A stretch of 5,211 bases of DNA from Candidatus Falkowiibacteriota bacterium. GTDB lineage: Bacteria; Patescibacteriota; Patescibacteriia; Patescibacteriales; GWE2-39-37. Shown in pieces: positions 1 through 5,211 of the stretch. The notes under the pieces were generated by a model. That model worked only from the letters and a program-made list of their open reading frames with translations. It was not told the origin of the DNA and made no database searches. Location of the stretch: the NCBI GenBank assembly GCA_013335665.1, contig JAAXVE010000024.1, positions 1 to 5,211 on the forward strand. The letters are read 5' to 3'. Every line of letters starts with the position of its first letter. Position 1 is the stretch's first letter. Position numbers and translations under genes: made by a program.

Positions 1-240
1 GATTTTTGCCATCGCGCTAAAGACGCTGGCTGGCAAGTTTCATATCTGCCTAGTGCAGAAGTGGTGCATTATCACGGGCACTCTTCTGGCGGACGCAGGA
101 CGATAGGGAAGATGCGTTGGGAAAAAGATAATCTGGAATACTTTTTAAAGAAGCACTGGCCAGAACGTAAGCTTAGAACGCGTTTAATCGTTATGATGCA
201 CGCGATCAAGATAAGTCTTTTTGAGCACTATTCGAAATAA
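1..240 (+). CDS. GT2 family glycosyltransferase, C-terminal fragment (5' end outside window)
   Basis: The frame is open from base 1 and ends at TAA 238-240, giving the last 79 residues. The fragment begins DFCHRAKDAGW and continues to a P17-x5-H23-Y-H-G26-x-S28 block. This matches the C-terminal part of rhamnosyltransferase-like GT2 (GT-A fold) enzymes, where an acidic-D-x-x-x-R segment is followed by a G(W/Y)xxxYxPxAxVxHxxGxS stretch near the acceptor site. A basic, amphipathic tail (residues about 50-79, rich in K, R and H) follows, as is common in membrane-associated GT2 enzymes. By family, it would transfer a sugar from an activated nucleotide donor to a growing cell-surface glycan at the cytoplasmic membrane face; donor and acceptor cannot be told. 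The catalytic DxD region lies upstream of the window. The family is fairly sure; the specificity is unknown. Confidence 0.8.
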   Translation, partial: DFCHRAKDAGWQVSYLPSAEVVHYHGHSSGGRRTIGKMRWEKDNLEYFLKKHWPERKLRTRLIVMMHAIKISLFEHYSK

Positions 241-252
241 TTATGAATTTTT

Positions 253-339
253 AATTATGAATTTTGAATCAATTTCGAATGATGAATATTTTAAACATTA
301 AAAAATTAATCATTCAATCGAAATTCAAAATTCAAAATT
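253..339. repeat. Imperfect AT-rich inverted repeat in the spacer between the GT2 and radical SAM genes
   Basis: Two 35-nt arms (253-287 and 305-339) are reverse complements at 27 of 35 positions, around a 17-nt loop. The outer stem pairs 253-269 with 323-339 (16 of 17). The inner stem pairs 277-287 with 305-315 (10 of 11). A 7-nt internal mismatch separates them. Short direct repeats overlap it: TTATGAATTT occurs at 241-250 and 255-264, and AATTCAAA is tandemly repeated in the right arm. Almost no G-C pairs are present, and no clean T-run follows a GC stem, so this is not a classical rho-independent terminator. It could be an mRNA processing or terminator-like hairpin, or one copy of a dispersed intergenic repeat. 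A weak promoter-like pair (TTGAAT 264-269, 17 bp, TATTTT 287-292) lies inside it, but the base composition makes such matches cheap. Confidence 0.6.
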
Positions 340-369
340 AGAATTTAATTTAGATTTAAGAAAAATATT

Positions 370-1371
370 ATGAAAAACAAAATCAAAACCAGGACTCCGA
401 TCGACGCGACGATTGCCATCACGTATCGTTGCAATTCGCGTTGTGCTATGTGTAATATCTGGCAGGAGCAAAATCCGTCAGAGATGCCTGTTGAATATTT
501 CCGCAATCTGGCTCCGTCCTTGAAATACGTCAATTTGACCGGTGGTGAGCCTTTCTTGCATTCCGATATCACCGCTGTGGTTGCCGCCGTGAAGAAGGCT
601 GCTCCGAAAGCGCAAATTATCATTTCTTCTAACGGCTTGGCTACGGAGCTGATTAAAGAGCGCATGCAAAAGGTGCTGGCGATTGATCCGACAGTCGGCG
701 TACGCATATCGATCGACGGCCTTGGTGGTGTTCACGACAAGGTGCGTGGTATCCCTGGAATCTACGAAAACGCTATCGCCACGATAAGCATGCTCAAAGA
801 GATAGGCGTCAAGAATCTTGGCTTAAGCTTTACGATCATGGACGACAATGCCGATTCGCTTTATCCGGTTTACGCCTTGTCGCGCAAGCTCGGTATCGAA
901 ATGGCGTTAGCCCTGGTGCAGAACTCCGATATCTATTTCCAAAAAGAGACAAATCGCGTAACTAAGCAGGAAGTCGTCGAACGCGACCTGCTCAGGCTGA
1001 TCAAGGGCGAGCTCGCAAGCGTTTCACCGAAAAAGTGGCTGCGTGCCTTTTATGATTACGGTTTGTTGCATTACGCTCGACAAAGCGAACGCTTGCTGCC
1101 ATCAGGTGCTGGCGTCGATTCTTTATTCATTGATCCGAGCGGGCAAATATTTCCAAGCAATCTGATTAATCTGCCGATGGGCAACTTGGGCGAAGCACCG
1201 CTTCAGCAGATCTGGCTGGCAAGTCAGGCTCGAGCCGTAAGGCAGAAAATGGAAAAGGAAGGAATAAGCGAGTCGTGGATCATCTGTACTATCCGCGGCG
1301 AGATGCGCCGCCATCCTTTCCGCGTCTTATCTTGGGTGGCTTACCATAAGCTGATAAAGAAAGTGTCTTAA
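370..1371 (+). CDS. Radical SAM protein with degenerate SPASM/twitch-like C-terminus
   Basis: This 333-residue protein carries the radical SAM 4Fe-4S motif C21-x3-C25-x2-C28, followed by W31. The SAM-binding GGEP motif is at 58-61, SSNG at 86-89, SIDG at 114-117 and HDKVRG at 122-127. Together these describe the partial TIM barrel that cleaves S-adenosylmethionine reductively to a 5'-deoxyadenosyl radical. The tail resembles a SPASM/twitch auxiliary-cluster region: an IDPSGQIFPSN segment (253-264), a GNLG turn (271-274), a QQIW segment (279-282) and SWIIC at 302-306. Where such proteins usually carry Cys in the F/YPCN and CW positions, this one has Ser263 and Ser302, leaving only Cys306, so an auxiliary cluster is doubtful. 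It sits between glycosyltransferase genes, which suggests a role in sugar or glycan modification, but the substrate is unknown. ATG 370 gives a normal N-terminus just before the cluster motif. Upstream there is only an A-rich purine stretch rather than a good Shine-Dalgarno site. The superfamily is certain; the reaction is not. Confidence 0.92.
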   Translation: MKNKIKTRTPIDATIAITYRCNSRCAMCNIWQEQNPSEMPVEYFRNLAPSLKYVNLTGGEPFLHSDITAVVAAVKKAAPKAQIIISSNGLATELIKERMQKVLAIDPTVGVRISIDGLGGVHDKVRGIPGIYENAIATISMLKEIGVKNLGLSFTIMDDNADSLYPVYALSRKLGIEMALALVQNSDIYFQKETNRVTKQEVVERDLLRLIKGELASVSPKKWLRAFYDYGLLHYARQSERLLPSGAGVDSLFIDPSGQIFPSNLINLPMGNLGEAPLQQIWLASQARAVRQKMEKEGISESWIICTIRGEMRRHPFRVLSWVAYHKLIKKVS

Positions 1372-1427
1372 CCGATGCATGCCATACCGAACCCATGAAA
1401 TGATCTAAAAAATTTGCAAAATCAATC

Positions 1428-2633
1428 ATGAAAATCCTTTTGGTCAATAAATTTTACTACTTGAAAGGCGGCTCCGAACGCCACGTTTTTGAGTTGTCCA
1501 AATTGCTGACTGACAATAATCATGAAGTCATTCCGTTTTCGATGCAAGATCCGGCCAATACCAGAGCTTCACACGAGGATTATTTCATTAAGCCGGTTGA
1601 TTTGGAGAAGTTTAGCCTGAAGAATATTTTTAAATTTTTTCACAATTGGGACGCTGTCCGCCGTCTTAAAAAATTGGTCAAAGACGAACGCCCAGAAGTG
1701 GCCCATTTGCATAATATCAACCATCAATTGACACCGGCCATAATCAGGGTCCTGAAGAAAAACGGCATCCGCGTAGTTATGACTTTGCATGCTTATGACC
1801 TTTTTTGTCCCAATGCCCAGATGTTTACGCAGGGCAGCCCCTGCGAGCGCTGCCGTGGCGGACGTTATTACAACTGCGTCCGTTATGCTTGCGTCAAGAA
1901 TTCATATGCCAAGAGCCTTTTATCAGCTCTTGAACTATGGCTAAATCGGCATGTCATGAAATATTACGATCAGGTAGATGTTTTTATCGCCCCAAGTCTC
2001 CACATGGCCAAGGTGGCCGAGAAGTTTGGATTGCCAAAAGATAGGATCAAGGTGCTGCACAACTTCTTGAGTGACAGCGAGTTTGAGCGTCTTTCATCCG
2101 CATCCAATTTGCCTCCTCAAGAAAAGTATTTATTCTATTTCGGGCGCTTAGCTCCGGAAAAGGGGCTGGCTGATTTGATTTCCTCTTCCGTTTCCTGGCC
2201 AGAAGATCTGAAGTTGAAGATCGCAGGGCAGGGGCCGCAAAAAGCCGAATTATCGGCCCAAATTGAGAGGCTAAAGGTTGCCGACCGCGTCGAGCTCCTT
2301 GGCTTCCAAACAGGTGAAGATTTGTCGGACCTGATTAAGAATGCCTTGGCAGTTGTTTTACCAGCCCGCTGGCCTGAGAATATGCCCTACAGCCTGATTG
2401 AAGCCTTGGCTGCCGGAAGGCCTTTGCTGGTCTCCAATCTAGGTGGGCTCCCTGAGATGGTTAAGGCAGGGGAGAACGGTTTTATCTTTAAAGCAGGAGA
2501 TATAAATGACCTTAATTTGCAGATAACCCGTCTTTTACAAGCCGATTTTACGCACCTAAGCGCACAAGCAAGACTGTCTGCCTTACTCTTTGAAGCTGAT
2601 ATATATTACCAAAATATTGCGCAAATATACTGA
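1428..2633 (+). CDS. GT4 family glycosyltransferase (GT-B fold)
   Basis: This 401-residue protein has the normal length and both halves of a GT-B enzyme. The N-terminal acceptor domain opens with MKILLVNKFYYLKGGSERH, where the GGSE loop is at 14-17. HLHN is at 93-96 and LHAYDLFCPN at 120-129. A cysteine-rich insertion follows: C127, C139, C142, C150 and C155. The C-terminal nucleotide-sugar domain has FGRLAPEKGL at 238-247, with R240 and K245 as the expected diphosphate contacts, AGQGP at 266-270, and the E317-x7-E325 retaining-GT4 motif. By family it is a retaining glycosyltransferase that uses a nucleotide-diphosphate sugar to extend a lipid-linked or surface polysaccharide in the cytoplasm. 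It starts 56 bp after the radical SAM stop and is probably co-transcribed with it. No Shine-Dalgarno sequence is visible before ATG 1428, but the start matches the family's usual N-terminus. The stop is TGA, with an in-frame TAA two codons later. The exact sugar is unknown. Confidence 0.93.
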   Translation: MKILLVNKFYYLKGGSERHVFELSKLLTDNNHEVIPFSMQDPANTRASHEDYFIKPVDLEKFSLKNIFKFFHNWDAVRRLKKLVKDERPEVAHLHNINHQLTPAIIRVLKKNGIRVVMTLHAYDLFCPNAQMFTQGSPCERCRGGRYYNCVRYACVKNSYAKSLLSALELWLNRHVMKYYDQVDVFIAPSLHMAKVAEKFGLPKDRIKVLHNFLSDSEFERLSSASNLPPQEKYLFYFGRLAPEKGLADLISSSVSWPEDLKLKIAGQGPQKAELSAQIERLKVADRVELLGFQTGEDLSDLIKNALAVVLPARWPENMPYSLIEALAAGRPLLVSNLGGLPEMVKAGENGFIFKAGDINDLNLQITRLLQADFTHLSAQARLSALLFEADIYYQNIAQIY

Positions 2634-2694
2634 AAATAAGTATAATATATTTTGCTAATATTAAACAAAAATGTGTAAATAACAGTAAAAGCCC

Positions 2695-2728
2695 TTGACA
2701 ATTACTTAAAAATGTATTAATGTATACT
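2695..2728 (+). promoter_or_regulatory. Candidate sigma-70-type promoter for the large exported protein
   Basis: A perfect TTGACA box lies at 2695-2700 in the 131-bp AT-rich spacer before the exported-protein gene. The best -10-like hexamer, TATACT, is at 2723-2728, but the gap is 22 bp rather than the usual 16-18. At the standard 17-bp spacing the hexamer is TAATGT (2718-2723), a poorer match. A short direct repeat, AATGTAT at 2711-2717 and 2719-2725, fills the gap. Either -10 would give a start site near 2730-2735 and a leader of roughly 30-35 nt, which is sensible. A second weak candidate is TATAAT at 2641-2646, just after the GT4 stop. The promoter's presence is likely; its exact -10 is uncertain. 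Confidence 0.5.
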
Positions 2729-2764
2729 GTTTTAATGAAACATCTAATTTGTTAAGTAAAATCT

Positions 2765-5211
2765 ATGTCGTCCTACACGACCCGTGCTAAACAATCGAGA
2801 ATCATGAAGGCAATCTCGGCGTTGGTGGTGATCACAACGATTTTCACTACTTTTGCCCAGTCAATGCCCGCCATGCCAGCCAAAGCGGCTGCTCCAGTGC
2901 CTTATAGGCCAGCCAATGGCAGCAATTTGCTCCGCGGCGCTAGTTTTGAAACAGACCTTTTTACCTACTGGGGCATCTGGCAGTCAGGCGCATCAAGACA
3001 ATATACATTATATCGCTCATATGAGGCGGCTTTTGGACAGGGATCATATTCGGTGGCTATTGAGGCAACCGGCACCCCCGGAAGCAGAGTCAGTGCCGGG
3101 TTGGTCGGTTCCAACTCCAACGCTTTTTATACTGAACCAGGCAAGAAATATTGGTTACGCTATTATGCTAAGTCTAGCGTAGCAAATAAGATGTCAGTCT
3201 ATCTTGAGAGTTCTAGCGACTTTTCGGTCCGAACTCCTTTATTTGAACAGACATTGACGACTGACTGGAAAGAATATAACCAGATATTGACGCCAGAGAT
3301 AACGGCCGGAGAGGGTGAATTGATGGTTATGGCTTTTGGAGATATGCCTGACGGTTCAACCATATACTTTGACGGTATGTCATTGGTCGAGTTGTCAACA
3401 AAATTGAATACAACAGAAGTTAAGGGTTCGATCGGAGATGTTAAGAAAGCATTGAGCTTCTCAAGCTTGTCTTATCTGACAGAGAGCGATATTCAGGTCG
3501 AATTACCATATTATGATGAGAAGACCGGCCAGCCGACAACGAAGCGCTTTACGGTGGATAGCATTACCGGCGCCACCGCTTATATCAGCATGTATCGGCA
3601 GACCTTCTCCGGTGTCGGTAAGGTTTATATCAAGGATCAGATGGTTGGCCAATTCAACTACAACGTAACCCCTAAAATAATCGAGCTGTATCCTTCAATG
3701 CTGCGTTCTGATCAGGAAATATCAATGCATGTTAGCGGCTTTAGCCCGGTACCTGATGCAAGTTTCGTGGTCGTTAAGGTAATCGACGATAAGGGAAAGA
3801 TCTGGGACAAGTGGCTCAAGCCAGAAAGATTTGATTCACAATTGTCATACGTAACAGCCAAATTGCCTACAGGTGTCGTTTCCGGACAACTCTTCTTGCA
3901 AACATCTTTTGCAAATACGGCTGGAAAAAGTACAGAAAATCGAACAACTTCCGTAAGCTATAAAATTAAGCCAGTTATCTATAAGATGGTCTGGAGCCAG
4001 AGAGGCTACGACCAAGTCGGTGACAAGATGATGATTTACGGCAAAGGCATTGCCAGGAACCCTGTTGTCACTTATTGGAATGATGCAGGCAAGGCAATCG
4101 GCACTGTCGGCGCCAAGCTTGTCGGCATATACGAACAGGATGAGCTGATTGAGGTTGCGGCCCTTAAGAACGCCAATACGGCTAAGGTGACCGTCACTGT
4201 AGATGGTGTTGCCTCAGATTTGAGTTCGGCGCTTTCATATAATGCCAAACCGAAATTAACCACTGTCACTACAAAGAACCGTCGCTTTTCGGCTCAGACA
4301 GGAGAGAGCTTGCCCGCAGCCCAGCCAGGCGAGAAGATTACATTGAAGGTTGAAGGCATCAATAACGGCACCAGCTCAACACTGGCAGTCGAATATCAGG
4401 TTTACGGTCAGCGCGTCACGATGCCAGTCGATGCGAATACTTTAGATAAGACCGGAACTACTTTCCCAATCACTTTGCCGGATAACATCCAGACAGGATT
4501 TATCGCAGTCATAGCGAATGGGCAGAAGTCGAATTACATGCCGCTTGAAATAATCCCTAAGATCCAAACGATCAATCCTGATCCGGTACAGCCCGGCCAG
4601 ACCATGACCATTACGGCATTGGGCGTCGGCGGCAATGAAAATCTGGTCAAGGTATTCTTTAACTTGACGACGAATGAAAAAATAGAGGTTAAGCCAACAT
4701 CCGTTACCGTCGGAGAGACGGGAGCTACCATAACTCTTACAGCTCCTTTGGCCATATCTAACAAGTATTCTTCTATCAATCTTGGTTATGATCGCTGGCA
4801 GGATAATGCCCAACAGTTCTTGGCCGTACACCCAACCATAACCGAGGCCAGCATTAATCTTGATACGAGCGTCTTGACGATTCGAGGCTACGGCTTCTCG
4901 ATCAATCCTAAGGAAAATGTGATTACTTATAAATACGCTGACGAAGCCCATACTGTAATCACTCCAAAAGTCCAAGTCCTCGGTGTTTATCCGACAGAGG
5001 ACGGCCAGGAAATCCGCGTGAAGATATTGGACACCTACCATTACGGTTACGTAACGGTAACAACTGGAGAATTCACCAGCAATGAAGCCAACTTTGGCCC
5101 GGTATCTATCCGCAAGATTGTAAGGCGCGTCGAGTACGTCAAAGAACTTGACCAGGTTACAGGTGTTATCTATATTTACGGGTACAATTTCGGCAAAGAT
5201 GGCGACGTCAG
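2765..5211 (+). CDS. Large exported protein: signal peptide, CBM4/9-like domain, IPT/TIG-like repeats (3' end outside window)
   Basis: The frame is open for 815 codons from ATG 2765 and has no stop by the window edge. Residues 1-41 look like a Sec signal peptide: a basic n-region (R8, K9, R12, K15), a hydrophobic core at about 16-30, and a likely cut near PAKA-AAP (about 41). Residues 52-210 (NLLRGASFE, then YWLRYYAKS, TTDWKEY, IYFDGMSLVEL) fit a CBM4/9 or galactose-binding-like jelly roll. Residues 211-300 form an unassigned beta-rich linker domain. From about 303 come units of roughly 90-100 residues that resemble IPT/TIG Ig-folds. They begin near 303 (PKIIELYPS), 402 (KPVIYKMVW), 495 (KPKLTTVTT), 598 (PKIQTINPDP), 690 (PTITEASINL) and 781; several contain a glycine-rich turn such as IYGKGI, IRGYGF or IYGYNFG. 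There are no cysteines in the visible part. It is probably a surface stalk or adhesin that binds glycan; an enzymatic or anchoring domain could lie downstream. ATG 2804 (Met14) is an alternative start that keeps the hydrophobic core. Neither start has a strong ribosome binding site. Confidence 0.85.
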   Translation, partial: MSSYTTRAKQSRIMKAISALVVITTIFTTFAQSMPAMPAKAAAPVPYRPANGSNLLRGASFETDLFTYWGIWQSGASRQYTLYRSYEAAFGQGSYSVAIEATGTPGSRVSAGLVGSNSNAFYTEPGKKYWLRYYAKSSVANKMSVYLESSSDFSVRTPLFEQTLTTDWKEYNQILTPEITAGEGELMVMAFGDMPDGSTIYFDGMSLVELSTKLNTTEVKGSIGDVKKALSFSSLSYLTESDIQVELPYYDEKTGQPTTKRFTVDSITGATAYISMYRQTFSGVGKVYIKDQMVGQFNYNVTPKIIELYPSMLRSDQEISMHVSGFSPVPDASFVVVKVIDDKGKIWDKWLKPERFDSQLSYVTAKLPTGVVSGQLFLQTSFANTAGKSTENRTTSVSYKIKPVIYKMVWSQRGYDQVGDKMMIYGKGIARNPVVTYWNDAGKAIGTVGAKLVGIYEQDELIEVAALKNANTAKVTVTVDGVASDLSSALSYNAKPKLTTVTTKNRRFSAQTGESLPAAQPGEKITLKVEGINNGTSSTLAVEYQVYGQRVTMPVDANTLDKTGTTFPITLPDNIQTGFIAVIANGQKSNYMPLEIIPKIQTINPDPVQPGQTMTITALGVGGNENLVKVFFNLTTNEKIEVKPTSVTVGETGATITLTAPLAISNKYSSINLGYDRWQDNAQQFLAVHPTITEASINLDTSVLTIRGYGFSINPKENVITYKYADEAHTVITPKVQVLGVYPTEDGQEIRVKILDTYHYGYVTVTTGEFTSNEANFGPVSIRKIVRRVEYVKELDQVTGVIYIYGYNFGKDGDV

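Noticed and set aside
345..735. Two minus-strand open frames across the start of the radical SAM gene
   Set aside because: The plus strand encodes the CxxxCxxC and GGEP motifs here, and the antisense products have no family signature.
1395..1403. ATG-AAA-TGA mini-frame before the GT4 gene, which could be read as an upstream extension if TGA were sense
   Set aside because: In-frame TGA is absent from all the supported genes and glycines use GGN, so TGA is read as a stop. The GT4 start at 1428 matches its family.
2634..2694. Possible terminator after the GT4 gene
   Set aside because: The stretch is AT-rich with only tiny palindromes such as TAATATTA. No GC stem followed by a T-run is present.
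2853..3182. A 109-codon plus-strand open frame in another register
   Set aside because: It overlaps the signal peptide and CBM-like region of the larger frame. Its product is Pro/Gln-rich without motifs, and the larger frame encodes a coherent exported domain here.
4072..4269. A short minus-strand open frame within the IPT/TIG-like region
   Set aside because: It is antisense to the supported gene and lacks a ribosome binding site or any motif.
4442..5041. A 199-codon open frame on the minus strand inside the exported-protein gene
   Set aside because: It lies wholly antisense to a well-supported 815-codon frame, and its product has no recognisable motif or domain. It is best explained as a shadow of that gene's codon pattern.

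Overview
The window looks like a surface-glycan and cell-surface locus from an uncultured bacterium. The best guess is a member of the Candidate Phyla Radiation (Patescibacteria, Parcubacteria-like). This rests on overall protein style, very AT-rich spacers between moderate-GC genes, weak or absent Shine-Dalgarno sites, and a long, almost cysteine-free secreted protein. It is an inference, not a phylogenetic result. The standard genetic code fits: about 1,600 in-frame codons contain no internal TGA, and glycines are encoded by GGN.

Layout, all on the + strand: (1) 1-240, the C-terminal end of a GT2 family glycosyltransferase. (2) 241-369, an AT-rich spacer dominated by an imperfect inverted repeat. 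(3) 370-1371, a radical SAM protein with an intact CxxxCxxC cluster motif and a SPASM/twitch-like tail that has lost cysteines. (4) 1428-2633, a GT4 family glycosyltransferase with a cysteine-rich insertion. (5) 2634-2764, an AT-rich spacer with a candidate promoter. (6) 2765 to the end of the window, the first 815 codons of a large exported protein: signal peptide, a CBM4/9-like jelly-roll domain, a linker domain, then a chain of about six divergent IPT/TIG-like (Ig-fold) modules. This last reading frame is still open at the window edge.

The first three genes probably belong to one polysaccharide or glycoconjugate assembly cluster. The two glycosyltransferases would add sugars at the cytoplasmic face of the membrane, and the radical SAM enzyme would perform an unknown modification. 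The large exported protein has its own spacer and likely its own promoter. It is probably a surface stalk or adhesin-like protein that binds carbohydrate through its N-terminal module. No RNA genes, CRISPR arrays, insertion sequences or strong intrinsic terminators were seen.
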